The notes: generated by a model not told the origin, from the letters alone. A stretch of 64,000 bases of DNA from Asterias rubens (GCF_902459465.1 NC_047082.1:10662545-10726544), one strand, 5' to 3'; shown: positions 42,646 to 54,220, counted from the stretch's first letter. A program made the numbers and translations.

Positions 42646-42831
42646 ACTCGATGGGCCCAGGGACTCCCCATATTAAATTGAGCAGAGGAATAAAGTCAAT
42701 GAACATATGTCTCTTTACTGTAAAAAGCTGAGACTTCGAAGTATTTTTCGTGTATTTTTGTAATAATTGGCATTTTGCAGTTATGCTAAGGGAGTTTATT
42801 TATTGTGTGCACTCATAGGCTCATGAGAGCT

Positions 42832-43160
42832 TAAAGGAACGTTACAGAAATCGTGAAGATCACATAATATAAAACTTACACGGTCTATTGATGATGATAG
42901 TAGAAAACATCACTTTAAATATTGCTGTCTGAAATGTCATATTTGATGAGAAATAAATAATATAACTTCGCGTTTTGAGTTTTTCACTCAGTGAGCGCTT
43001 TATTCATTTTTTTTTTGCATCTATGTCATGCACAAATTGTAATCGGTTTTTCACTATTCTCTCGTGCCCCATATATGGTCGATCGATCTCGAACTTCTAC
43101 AGGTTTTGTCCGTTCGTGTATACGGTGGATTAGATATTAAAGTGCTTACACTGCAACCTT
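42832..43160. repeat. Dispersed repeat related to 26640-26760
   Basis: AATCGTGAAGATCACA, AAACTTACACGGTCTA and GATGATGATAGTAGAAAACATC occur in both places. Right limit uncertain. Confidence 0.45.
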
Positions 43161-44029
43161 TTTGCTAATAAAATTTCTCGAATTTGTATTTTATTTCTAA
43201 CTATTAAGAGACTTATAAGAGATTTAAATCTCAACGTTTGGGTCAAATTTGACCTTAATTATTTAGGTCATATTTGACCCAAAGATTTAAATTTCAATCA
43301 CTGTCAATACTTCCTGATTACATCAGCATTCTTGAGTACAACGGCCCTACCGGTCATACACTATTACAGTAAAAACTATAATGGTTGATTGTTCAATAAT
43401 GTGACAGAAAACTATACAAGCTTATGACGCCCACATCAGAGCGCTCTTTTTTCTATTGGAATACGTTCGATATAGGATCGATTTGTCTAATGTCTGTGAT
43501 TACCGATTATAATCGATGCGCACAGCTGGTGATGAAACAATATCCTTATCGGAATCTATTGTTAAAATCCCCCTTGTCACACGGCACACTGGTGATAAAG
43601 AATAGGCTAATGGAGTTGCGTAAAATAAACTGAGTTTTCCGTTGAAGCCTGATTCGAGCTCATTCTTTGATCGAAATCAACCCGATGTGTATGAACAGAC
43701 AATAAACTGTGGAATTGTATGATTAAACTTCAATGGCCTTTGCCGCCAAAAACTTTGCTGAAATTGTGTGTTTTTGCGAGCTGTCTTGTGTGGTTTAGCC
43801 GGCGAACGTACATTTTGTAATAACAAATATTACGACAATCAACCACTGGATTCTACTACATGTTACATATTGTGTTGAAAATCCTTGGTAGAATTCGGCA
43901 GAACTTCGGGACCGCTCGTTCACGTTCGGGGGATACTCGGCCATGAAGTGGTCTCTAGTTGTGTCAACCGAGAACGAGCACCTCAGTGGTATCAGCGAAG
44001 GAGAACGCGTTCGGAGATCGGACGGTAAA

Positions 44030-44284
44030 TCAACTCCCTATTATTGGGTCACCAAGGTATAGGCTCGTTACAAGGTCAAATGCGCCCACTGAACCGATGA
44101 GCATGACACCATCTACGTACCGAACTAGGGTGTGGCGGACGTTCTGGGCAACACGACAAAGTTCACCAACAAGAAGACGTCCCTCTCTGGCGGATAAGTG
44201 TGTCACTTTCTTAAGAAGGTCCAGCTTACTCGATCTTTTTCTTATCCTTGTCATCTGCTCATCAATTGCATCTACGCTGTTCAT
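44030..44284 (-). other. Unassigned protein-like open frame
   Basis: 84 codons of balanced composition with an amphipathic start (MTRIRKRSSKLDLLKKVTHL) and a hydrophobic stretch YVDGVMLIGSVGAFDLVTSL. It overlaps a 126-codon plus-strand frame (43959-44339). It does not look like repeat sequence and could be a decayed or isolated exon. No family recognised and no splice sites convincingly frame it. Confidence 0.2.
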
Positions 44285-44459
44285 TTGGACGGTAAATACC
44301 TTGAAAACGTTCTCACGACTGTATACAAAAATATTTTAAACCATAAAATGTTGCATGTATTGGTTATGTGGGGGGGGGGTAAGAGTGGCTTATTATAATA
44401 TAATAGTATAGTATAAATTACCTGCAATGAATTTTGGACTACGTTTGAAGTATGAGACC

Positions 44460-44745
44460 TACTCATTATCACCTTGTAATGGTTTACAAGGTTCTGTGGC
44501 GCAATATGCTGCCAAGTACACCAGGAACACCGGGGAGAACCCCCTTCTCTTTTTGATATGTGCGTGCACAACACACGGGACCATTGGCTTGACGTCCCAT
44601 CCTTAGTAATAACGGACGCAGCAGTAACGGATAAGTGTCTTACTTACGGACACATGGCCGGGATTCGAACCCAAACTCAGCTGATCAGAAACATCACAGC
44701 TTGAGTCCGGCGCTCTTATTCGCTGCTACTCGGCCACGACACGCT
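44460..44745 (-). repeat. tRNA-derived SINE
   Basis: On the minus strand: CGTGTCGTGGCCGAGTAGCAG head, GGGTTCGAATCCCGGCCATG box B, AAGTAAGACACTTATCC body, GGGACGTCAAGCCAATGG. Nearly full-length relative of 21112-21430. Confidence 0.7.
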
Positions 44746-44998
44746 TTATCTTTAATGCAAAATGACCTCACCAAGTACACACGGGCGTCTATGAGTGGTT
44801 GTTATGACTAAGAGCTGTTCAAGCTCAATAAAAGACTTTCTGTGGCGATAGGTGGCAGCAGACTTACCGGATAAAGCAATTGTTCTCAGAATTATGCGCA
44901 TGTTCAGAACTACGAAAACAATGGAAAAGTCTCCGCTACACTTTTATTTTGCATTAGCGTACGAATGAGGGTGGAAAGTTTAATAATACGCCTAGTAC

Positions 44999-47900
44999 AT
45001 GTACAAGGAGAAGAATATACGACTTCCTTTACTTAATCTTGTTATCCTAATTCTATTATTTTGTTCTTCTCTGAAATGTCCAGACACGTTATTATCGAGC
45101 ACATACACATACCTCTCGACAAGATCAGACGGCGATCACAAAGGTAAGCATAATGATAGTCAGGTAGCTGCATTGGAAATTATCCCTATGATAACCCAGT
45201 GAGTGATAGGTTCTCCCCGTGCCAATAATATTGTCAGTCCCTCAAAAACAAAACACCACAACTCTAGATCTTGATAAAGGTTTTAAAGGTATAATCAATG
45301 CACAGACATTTCAGATTTTTAATGTGTTACTAGTTACTGATGTATACTCATGTTAACCTGGGAGACGAGGTAGTAATCGTTGTTAGTAAGAGCTGTGGAA
45401 ATTTGACCCTGTTTTGTTGGTAACTACTAACAGAAATGTCGAGTAACGGGTGACGTACTATAAGGAATCTCCCCGACCACAGCATTCACAAACAAAATAA
45501 TACGGCCATCACAGAAATGTGAATGTCAAAAACTGCTCCTCAGAAGAGTTTTTGAGATTTTTCTACATTTTGATTTCAAATAGACGAAATAATTTCGCAG
45601 GATGCCTACTACAAAACCACTAATATCTTCAACCTGGAGGCTTTAGAATAATTAAACATTATTAGTCTTAATTCGGGTCATGGCCAAACTTTGGCCGTAA
45701 TACCGCGCCTATTTTCGGCATTCCCATGACGATAATACAAAACAGAGCTAGACAATAATCGAAATGATAAGGGAATAATATAACAATACAGCCAGCAACA
45801 CATGTCAGGGAGAAAAATGAAGAAATGAATAACGAGGATGAATATTGTTATTCCTTTGATATCCATGCCAAACAGATTTCGTCACTAACAGTGGTTCATC
45901 ATCAACCGACTACCAACTCGAGCAGAGTCAAAACCTTGAAGCAAAACCTACAAAACCTAGAGGAGACTAGTGCCCTCCACTCGACCTACAGCCTCACAAA
46001 TAGGGAGCTTCACGTTGGCGACACGGCACATTTTATCATCCAAGCGAAAGATGCCGAAGGGAGGAACCAAGTCACTGGTGGCGATTTCTGGTTTCCAGTT
46101 CTAACAGGTGACGTTGGTGCCTACCCGGTCAAGGGAGGGCGCACTGCTGGAAGGGTTGTGGATCACAAAAACGGAACTTATAGTGTGTTCTTTTACGCAG
46201 GGTGGGAAGGGATTGCCTACGTTCACATGACACTAGCTGCTACGAGCGAAGCCACAACATGGCTAAGAACAAAATACTGGCCATCGGAGAGGCTTGCGTT
46301 TTGGGACGGGGAGTTTTCTGGCGCGAGCACGCTGGACGGACAGAAAACTACAGAAATCACTTCGTGTTTTCTTTTGAGGAAAGTGACGTCACCGAACCTC
46401 TGCAGGATCGACTACAACCCGAAGGCCACTGGGTCGACGGCTCTTTACTGCAAGTTGCCAGAGAGATTGAAGTGCGTGGACTTCAAAACTGTCAAGATGA
46501 ATGGTGACGTCACTGGTGTAATGAACAACTTATTTATTGGAAAGGACAAGCGTTTATTTCAGGGGTAAGTTTAGTAACAGTATAGACCTATATGAAAACA
46601 TCAAACCAAACATAAACGTAAGCGCAAACCCCAGAGTTTGCAAAAAGCCCTTCTATAGCTCCGTGCAAGTCTCGCGAATTTTCGGGTAACTCCATAAAGT
46701 GACCGAACATTTTTTTACACGCGTTAAAGTGGTCCCAAAAAGTGTTTGAATGCGCGCGAGACATTACCGGGTTACGTTATCGAAGTCAATTTCACGTCAG
46801 GGTGTTTTGTATTAATTTATGGCTTTCCATACTTTTCCAAACTGGGCTGTGTCAGCCCATCCCATCCAAGCGCTTTTGATGAGGCGCTGTGACCGATGGA
46901 CTACCGGTATACCCGGTTAATTGGAGGTTTTTTTTTTCTCTCACCAGTGACAACTACATGGCAACGCTTACAAGAGGTTCGAAAACAATAGACATCTCAA
47001 GTAAGTATTTTTTAAATATTATTAAATAATAATATGATAGACATGAGACTCGTAGTAAATTAGTCATAGATTGTTCTTTACACTGTAAACACGGCTGCAA
47101 TAATCGGCGAGCTGCTTACGTTACAACACTGATGGCATTTACCGCGATTTGTTGATTTACATTTTTTGGCGCGAGCGTGATTTGGGGTCAGAAATGATGA
47201 AAACCTTGAGTGATTGTAACGTCAACAATTTACATTGTTTTAACCTTTATAGATATAAGATTTTAACCCACTGTTGCCCCTCAATTATACCCACAGACGC
47301 GAAAAATAATATAACCAAACATCAAGACTGCAGACCAAACGACGAGCCCCTTATGAACGATGGGTTCTGGCTCAACGACGAGTGGCACCACCTCCAATGT
47401 AATGTCCGCAGATGGGATGACGTACAGGCTGTCAAACGCTGCCTACGTCACAAGCACGTGTTCATATTGGGGGATTCAAACGTGAGATCCTGGTACAAGG
47501 TTCTCATGAAAAGAATCGGTTACACCGAATGGAGCACTTTGGACAAAGAGGAACATGCAAGGATAAGTATGGACTACAAGAACGAAGATTTAGAGATGAG
47601 CTTTCGAAGTCACCCTCGTCTCGTCACAGCCGTCAAAACAACCTTAAATGAAACTCTTTACGAAGTTGATTTCCTTGATAACATACCGAGCGATTCTTGT
47701 CAGAAGTTTATCATCGTCTTTTGTCCATGGGGTCACTTTACTCAGTGGTCTACAGAAAGCTACGTCGAGCGCACGCAACTCCTCAAAGAGGCGGTTTTAC
47801 GGTTCCGGGAGCGATGCCCTGACGTCCCTATGGTCATTAAGGGTGCACACGCCAGGGACCACTTTATTCTCGCACAGAAAGTTTATGCAAATGATTATAC

Positions 47901-48081
47901 TCTTTGGAACCTGGGTAGGATTCTGAAAGAGACATTTCGAGGTACTGGTCTGTATTATTATGATATATGGCAGATGGGCCTAGCGTATGGGAAACAGAAT
48001 ATGCACATGCCCTGGGAAGTCGTTGAGGAAGAAGTTAATTGGTTGCTGTCATATGCCTGTAAAAAAGATAATAAAGATTAA
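44999..48081 (+). CDS. NXPE-family protein (neurexophilin / PC-esterase-like), complete
   Basis: Exons 44999-45143, 45892-46564, 46948-47000, 47297-48081; 1656 nt, 551 aa, the usual length for NXPE proteins. Residues about 8-25 (PLLNLVILILLFCSS) form a signal peptide or signal anchor. Residues about 70-270 match the neurexophilin-like part: YSLTNRELHVGD, GGDFWFPV, NGTYSVFFYAGWEG, CFLL. The C-terminal part is PC-esterase-like with GDSNVRSW (Ser near 351), a late YYDIW and NMHMPW, plausible Asp/His partners, ending LLSYAC. Thus the catalytic Ser/Asp/His set may be intact; related vertebrate members are linked to glycan acetylation, but activity here is unproven. Acts in the secretory pathway or outside the cell. 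The exon 2 acceptor (CACTAACAG at 45891) has a weak pyrimidine tract; another AG at 45875 is out of phase. AATAAA lies at 48087, six nt after the stop. Confidence 0.88.
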
Positions 48082-48086
48082 CTAAA

Positions 48087-48092
48087 AATAAA
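48087..48092 (+). terminator. Candidate poly(A) signal of NXPE
   Basis: AATAAA five bases after the stop codon; another AATAAA overlaps the last codons (48070) and one lies near 48545. Use unproven; the 48545 site would give a more usual 3' UTR. Confidence 0.35.
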
Positions 48093-49058
48093 TAATATTA
48101 ACTTTTTTTCTAGTGTACTTTTGAAAGTTGCATCATTTTTTTGTCTAAAGGACGTTTTTCTAGACAGGCCTTCTAGAGTCGCGCGCCGAACCAACTTATT
48201 GGAACATGAAAAGTTTGACGTCTTAAACAGTTAGGAGCGACTGGGATGCTGATTAAGTCGAAAAACTGTTGCCGTCGTTTGGAATGACTTTGGAGCGTCA
48301 TGTTTCAAACGTCGATCTTGTCATGAGCCGAGCCAAACTAAACAACAACATAAAAGGAAAATTTTTGACTACTCGTTTTAATTTGACAAAACTGTTACAC
48401 TCTTTAAATATATTGCTGGCAATTGCAATAGTCCATTGTTGTGTCTAATTTTGTTTTGTTATACAACTTTGTTTCGCCTAATCACTTTTAATAATCTTGA
48501 AAAAAGGGTTAGTTTAATTTAACTTTACCAAATTTCAATACCTGAAATAAAATTTTACAAATTAATTCTTGTTTTCTCTTAGCAATTCAAGTTACACATT
48601 GCACGTTTGGGAAGTAAATAAAATAAAAACAGTTTAAAAACTGGCGATATAGACAGATATTTTAATCACATGGTTACCGGTAAACCTTTCCTCAACTCTT
48701 AAAATTTCCACCTTACAAAGCTTCATATCTTGCAAAGAGAAAACTTCTTGGTAATAATGCATTTGTGACCATTACTGCCTTGTAGCCATGAAAGACAACA
48801 GCGGAACAAATCGGGGAAACTTGTACCTTAAAACCCCGCGATGCCACACCCCGTTAAACATTACACGACTGGCATTGGTTACTGCTGCAACTCATTTGTA
48901 AAGTTGATTTCATATTTTGTTCAAAGCTAATATATAAACCTTTTCTAGAGGCTGTACAGATAGTAAACAAAAAAATATATCTATATAACAAATATTAACT
49001 TTTAATTTTGTTGTTAATTATTATGTTTGTTTGTTGGGGTGTTTGCTATGTCTGTTTG
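48093..49058. other. Intergenic, converging 3' ends of NXPE and HINT3
   Basis: AT-rich sequence with no recognised repeat or coding exon. The two genes are convergent here. Confidence 0.5.
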
Positions 49059-49064
49059 TTTATT
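49059..49064 (-). terminator. Candidate poly(A) signal of HINT3
   Basis: Minus-strand AATAAA 84-89 nt after the HINT3 stop codon. Reasonable position; use inferred. Confidence 0.45.
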
Positions 49065-49147
49065 TAGTTATTCCATTTCTATTTTTGTATAGTGAGGGAT
49101 TATTCGTACTTTCTTTATCTGGTGGATCATAACTGGATGATTTTGAT

Positions 49148-52100
49148 TCATATTGCTGTCCCACTCCCTGATTCTCCTGAAGCATCTACCTCATCAGCCT
49201 CTTGGGACGGCGCTCTTACCTTAGATGTGTTTTGACTCGGGGCATCTGGAAGGTCCTTAAGATGCTGTATCAACCATTCATACTGGAAACCAAGACATAT
49301 TGTGATACTTAATTAGAGAGCAATACATTTAACAGGTGTGTATTAATATATAGCAAATAACACTTGTTGTGATCTTAAGACAATTACATAGCAAATAAAT
49401 TTGTTGTGGCCTATTAACAAAACAAATAAATAGCAAATAATACCAAAAGTGGTATGTTCAGTGTCAGTCCGAAAAATTTTGAACAATTTGGGGGGTCGCT
49501 TACTTTAGGTAACATCCATTTTTCATAATATACTTATTGTTACTCTTAAAAACTTGGGAATGAATGTAATTTGTTTTTATTACAGTTGCCTCTTTTGATA
49601 TGGCCCTAAGGTCAGATTCAAACCAGGGTCTCATGAGGTGTAGAAGGCTCATACATGTATCTACCCTGATCCAGGCCTGAAAACTCCACAGAAAAAGGGC
49701 AATGCCATTTTCATTTTGAATAGAAGGGCACTTCCATTGGAAAATCTTAAAGTCTGTGGGGAAAGGAGGCACCGAGGCCAAGACCAGGGCAATGGAAAGC
49801 ATGTTAATTCAAAACCCAAGATGAAGAGCTTACCGTAGCGAACCATGGGGAGTTGTTCCTGTACATCTGCCTCCCCATGAACTTCATCTCACTGACTGGG
49901 TATAGTATGTGGAGGTGTAGGTGATCTACAGTGTTGAATGGGGGCCAGTGGAACCCTGATCTGAAAAGAAGAATGTCAAAGTCAAGTAGTTTTAGTCTTC
50001 AAGAAAGACTCTGCGAGGGTCGAAACATCAGGCTGTTAACCATTTTTTGCATTTTATATCAAAGGTACTTTTGGTTGGTAAGTTGTTCACAGCCATGCCA
50101 GCTTATTCCATTTTCCCTTTTCAAGTAATTTTAATGGGGATAATACATCAAACCAATGTTTGTATGAGTGAGATTGGCTGTTGCCAGCTTGGTGTTGATT
50201 TCCCCCTGTGAGAGTTTGCCGAGTTCCCTCGATGGAAAGATCATCAAAACAATCTCAACAGGTTTCGAACCCATGACTCTGCTGATTGGAAACACCAGAG
50301 CTTTAGTCAAGATCGGGGCTCGAACCCACACTCTGCTGATCAGAAACACCAGAGTTTGAGTCAAGACCGGGGCTCGAACCCACACTCTGCTGATCAGAAA
50401 CACCAGAGTTTTAGTCAAGATCGGGGCTCGAACCCACACTCTGCTGATCAGAAACACCAGAGTTTGAGACAAGACCAGGGCTCGAACCCACACTCTGCTG
50501 ATCAGAAACACCAGAGTTTGAGTCAAGACCCGGGCTCGAACCCACACTCTGCTGATCAGAAACACCAGAGTTTGAGTCAAGACCGGGGCTTAAACCCACA
50601 CTCTGTTGATCAAAAACACCAGAGTTTGAGTCACGACCAGGACTCGAACCCACACTCTGTTGACCAGAAACACAAGAGTTTGAGTCCAGACCGGGACTCA
50701 AACCCACACTCTGCTGATCAGAAACACCAGAGCTTGAGTTCGATGCTCTTATTCTCTCATCAGCAATGACACCACTTCATGATTGACAACAAATTTTCAC
50801 TGTACCGCCAACCATTTTTTGTTGTGAACCTTAATTACCTTGCATCGTCAATACTTCCTCCTTTCTGTTCTAAGACTCCTTGCCCCACTGCATGAAGATA
50901 TTCCACTGAAATAAAACAACAATGACATCACCCAAAAAAATTAGATCATCCGCTAGGATTATCAATTTTAAACAATAATGCAGTTCATTTGTTTTCATTG
51001 CCTAGGGAAACAAAAACCTCTGATGGATTTGAAAAGATTTTGGGTTGAACAAAGAGAAATTGACTAGAAAGGGAAGTGAAGCAATGACCTCCGGATTAAC
51101 ATACCGGCAACTGGGCTATCCCTATCTAGCCCTATGTTCAGTCTAGGAATGAGAATGTTTCTGTCGAGTTCCCTAAGGTTCATGCAAAAAAACTGGGCCA
51201 GAGGAGTCAAGTTCGTAAGACACTGCTATTTTCAAGCTGAGCTTCCAGTCAGCGAGCTTGTGCTTTGGGAGCCCAAACAAGGTCGAGTCCAAAGAGGTCA
51301 AGTTCACCTCAAGACAACAAATCCAAGCTACACTACCAAGAGATGGATTGCACTTGACTCTATTGACCACCATCTTTGATGTCGGAACAAAAATAGAAAA
51401 GTGTAGGCCTACGCGCTACGCATAACTCTTAACCCATGAGAACCTTTCATGTTTGCACGTTTCCTCAATGGGTGTGTTCGCTTAGCTTACCTGGGTCGAC
51501 CCCACTGTGCTCACTCGGGTATGCCCCTGACAATTGAGCTAATCGAACGATCACTCACCCTCTCGTGGTGACCTCATGCAAACCTGGGGCCAGCCCCAAG
51601 TGGCACACTACACAAGCAGGGCACTTGGGGCTGTACCGGGTGAGCCCCTGGAATGACGTCAAAGCTGTTCGAACGTACCGGGGGCAGACAGGGGTCGACC
51701 CAGGGAAGCTAATCAAACGCACCCTATGATGGCAGCCAATGCAAGGGAGATTTAATTGATTGATAGTTACCCATGGGGAGGTCTTCTTTTTTCAATGTCT
51801 TTGCGTTACCATGGTGACTATTTGGAATGATGAGAAGATGTTCCTTTGCCGCTGGTTTATGATCGTAGAAAACGGTCACTTCACTATTCTAGAAGGGTTT
51901 GAAAAATGGTGATAGAATATAGTATTGTTAATTTTGGTTTTTACCCATACATCTATTATTAGTATTGTTATACATTTCTCAATCTGTTTTTAAAATTTAG
52001 TAGGCCTCAAGGTCATAAGTGAACTTAAAGGCAGTGGACACTATTGGTAATTGTCAAAGACTAGCCTTCACAGTTGGTGTATATCTCAACATTATGCATA

Positions 52101-53510
52101 AAATAACAAACCTGTGAAAATTTGAGCTCAATCGGTCATCGAAGTTGCGATATAATAATGAAAGAAAAATTACCCTTGTCACACGAAGTTGTGTGCGTTT
52201 AGATGGTTGATTTCGAGACCTCAAGTTCAAGTTCTAAATGAGAGGTCTCGAAATCAAATTTGTGGAAAATTACTTCTTTCTCGAAAACTATGGCACTTCA
52301 GAGGGAGCCGTTTCTCACAATGTTTTATACCATCAACCTCTCCCCATTACTTGTTACCAAGTAAGGTTTTATGCCAATAATTATTTTGAGTAATTACCAA
52401 TAGTGTCCACTGCCTTTAATCACTGAAGCTACATTTAGCAAGCCTGAGGAATCTGTGAGCAAGGGTGCTTGCTAAATGTGTGAACAAAACACATGGATCT
52501 GGATTTACCCTACTTCTAGAAACTATAAGGCTCACGAGGGAGCCTTAAATACCGTAGTTTCTAGAAGTAGGTTAACCCCAGACCCAGTAACTGGGGTGTC
52601 GTTCTCCTTTAAAAAAACGTTTGACATCTTCAGTTGTACACTAGCTAGTACAACCAAAGATGTCAACCAAAATTTGTTAAAGGAGCATAAATACACACAG
52701 CGCCCCAGTTAGGCCTACTTGGGTCTAGGTAGGGAAGCCTTTACTCATAAACTAGATTAAGAACTAATAAGGTTCATTCTGCTATCGATGGTGAAGACGA
52801 TAGCGCTAGCCTAGCGGAAACGAACCTCAGACAGTTGTAGAAGTTCATGGAGTAGGGAAGATTTACTATAAGTTATGCCCTACTCTTCCATAATATTCTG
52901 GGTTCTTTTACATGCACTACTACTACTCCTAGTCCTAGAACTATTTCGGTTTCGTCCGGCTATCGTCTCCCGTAACACGATAGCCGGACGAAACCGAAAT
53001 ATTCTAGGAGTACACTACTACTCCCAACCCTTTGAACACAAGGGATCTACAGACACAGCTTATAATATTAATCATGTCTACTACATGTTATTGTTAATGT
53101 CAAACTGAATATTGACAAAGCAATGGTAAAGTATCTTGCTCAATCTGGTCCTTGCTCTGTGCTCAATCAAATGACAGGACCAGGAATCAGGATTCAAACC
53201 CCCACTCTGGCTGATGACAAACAGTACACCAGAGCTGGAGAATTGGTGGTGCTCTTACTTAATAAATCCCTCATCCACAAACTGAATCTATATTAATTGT
53301 ATGCAATGCAGCTGGCAAATGCAAAGACAATACGAGTTGAAATAAAAAAGATTATTAATTAAACTTCACAATAGTTTTTGTTACCTTGAAAAGTATTGTG
53401 GTCGGTATCTCCCCCTTCGATAGTTTACAGAAAATGCAGTCTTTCTTCGTGACTGGATCTTTACCTTTAGTTATAGTTTCTGACTCAAATTTCTTAGCTA
53501 AGTCGTCCAT
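49148..53510 (-). CDS. HINT3: Histidine triad nucleotide-binding protein 3, complete, five exons
   Basis: Exons (high to low) 53385-53510, 51771-51888, 50839-50905, 49834-49960, 49148-49282; 573 nt, 190 aa (vertebrate HINT3 about 180). HIT-family hydrolase of nucleoside phosphoramidates, acyl-adenylates and similar substrates, soluble. Motifs: CIFC (25-28), YDHKPAAKEHLLIIP, GFHWPPF and the triad HLHLH (117-121), with catalytic-type histidines kept. SPWF near the end matches the HINT3-specific C-terminus. ATG at 53510 follows a short A/C-rich leader and gives MDDLAKKFESET. In the last exon a perfect AAG|GTAAGA donor occurs after NTSK at 49220, so a longer or alternative 3' structure is possible. 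If the donor is not used, the protein ends with a Ser/Glu-rich 23-residue tail. Introns hold minisatellite and foldback repeats. Confidence 0.92.
49660..49810. repeat. Repeat related to 9530-9720
   Basis: CCAGGCCTGAAAACTCCACAG, GGGCAATGCC and GGAGGCACCGAGGCCAAG resemble the inverse of the repeat in SECp43 intron 1. Lies in the last HINT3 intron. Confidence 0.4.
50150..50765. repeat. SINE with expanded 54-bp minisatellite
   Basis: SINE sequence (GTTGCCAGCTTGGTG, GAGTTTGCCGAGTTCCC) leads into about nine tandem 54-bp units. Each unit holds TCAGAAACACCAGAG and GGGCTCGAACCCACACTCTG, the box-B region of a tRNA-derived SINE. 54 is a multiple of three, so the array (about 50270-50740) is open on both strands and encodes 18-residue repeats such as SADQKHQSLSQDRGSNPH. 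HINT3 intron; not thought to be coding. Confidence 0.8.
51470..51725. repeat. Foldback element, family Q (copy 1)
   Basis: GGTGTGTTCGCTTAGCTTAC on the left and AGCTAATCAAACGCACC on the right. GGTCGACCC occurs in both arms. Inner GCCCCAAG/CTTGGGGC arms pair. HINT3 intron 2, 46 bp from exon 2. Confidence 0.75.
52025..52419 (-). repeat. TIR element, family A (copy 12, inverted)
   Basis: Ends TTAAAGGCAGTGGACACTAT and ATAGTGTCCACTGCCTTTAA. The interior is reverse complement to the other copies. 395 bp, intact, HINT3 intron 1. Confidence 0.9.
52500..53035. repeat. Multi-stem hairpin tract
   Basis: Consecutive nested inverted repeats. CCTACTTCTAGAAACTA pairs with TAGTTTCTAGAAGTAGG around AAGGCTC/GAGCCTT. 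GACCCAGTAACTGGGG pairs with CCCCAGTT...CTTGGGTC and encloses CTCCTTTAA/TTAAAGGAG and TTGACATCTT/AGATGTCAA. TTTCGGTTTCGTCCGGCTAT pairs with ATAGCCGGACGAAACCGAAA near 52946-53001, with outer ACTCCTAG/CTAGGAGT. No terminal repeats recognised. HINT3 intron 1. Confidence 0.75.
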
Positions 53511-53788
53511 TGTTCAACCTTCTATAAACTCGGGGAACGTTCCACACACACCATCAGCCGACACACAGGATAGGAAGTAATTGTTGTGTTATTTTGAGCC
53601 AAACACTGCTGGCTAGCTGCCGGCTGTATGGATGTAGCATGCACCGAATTTTAAGTGTCAGTCAAGTAACCGTCATTCAGTGTCAGTACGGTCACCTGAT
53701 GTCATGTACTGTGCACCATAGCTCTATGTATGACTGAAAAGGGTCATTTCCTGTGTGATGTGTGATGGACCCATTTTTATTTGCTCAA

Positions 53789-53972
53789 GGGCCGGGTCCA
53801 ATCAAATAAAGCACAAAAACTTGCTTAAGCAAATAATGTATCTGCTTAGCAAATCTCATTCTTTGCTAAGCAAGAATTGCAAGAGTAGGGTACCAGTAAC
53901 AGTGTGTATGCGTATGGTATTTTTCGATGCATATTCTGCCAAGCAATAATTTATTGTTGTGCTTAGCAAAAT
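53789..53972. repeat. Family F MITE (diverged)
   Basis: GGGTCCAATCAAATAAAGCAC, CTTGCTTAAGCAAATAATG and TTGTGCTTAGCAAAATG resemble family F ends. It lies just upstream of the HINT3 start. Confidence 0.5.
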
Positions 53973-54220
53973 GTTTTGTTTTTTGTTTTTCCGTGTATGG
54001 TTTCGTTTTGCTTTGTGTTATGTTGTTTGTTAATTATTATGTACTCTACAATTTGTATATCTAATGTTCTTTTATCTTGGCTTCTCATGACTGGCACCCC
54101 GAACAAAGATACTGACAAAGAGACCGCCAATCAGTTGGTACGGGACGTCCCGAGGTCGTTGGTTCGAATCCCACTCTAGCAAATTTTTCTTTGTTCAACC
54201 CCAAAAATTAGTTTAAATAT

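Larger units (their letters stand above)
38778..44998. other. Intergenic region between receptor 2 and NXPE
   Basis: SINEs (38925-39230, 41205-41420, 44460-44745), family A copies 9-11, a LINE-like 3' end (41480-41795), family P copy 2 and other foldbacks. A protein-like minus frame at 44030-44284 is listed separately. No complete gene seen. Confidence 0.55.

Noticed and set aside
50270-50745. CRISPR array (regular 54-bp repeats)
   Set aside because: There are no unique spacers, the whole unit repeats, and the DNA is eukaryotic.
50131-50769. Repetitive proteins of 100-150 residues on both strands
   Set aside because: Product of a 54-bp tandem repeat divisible by three inside a HINT3 intron; derived from a SINE.
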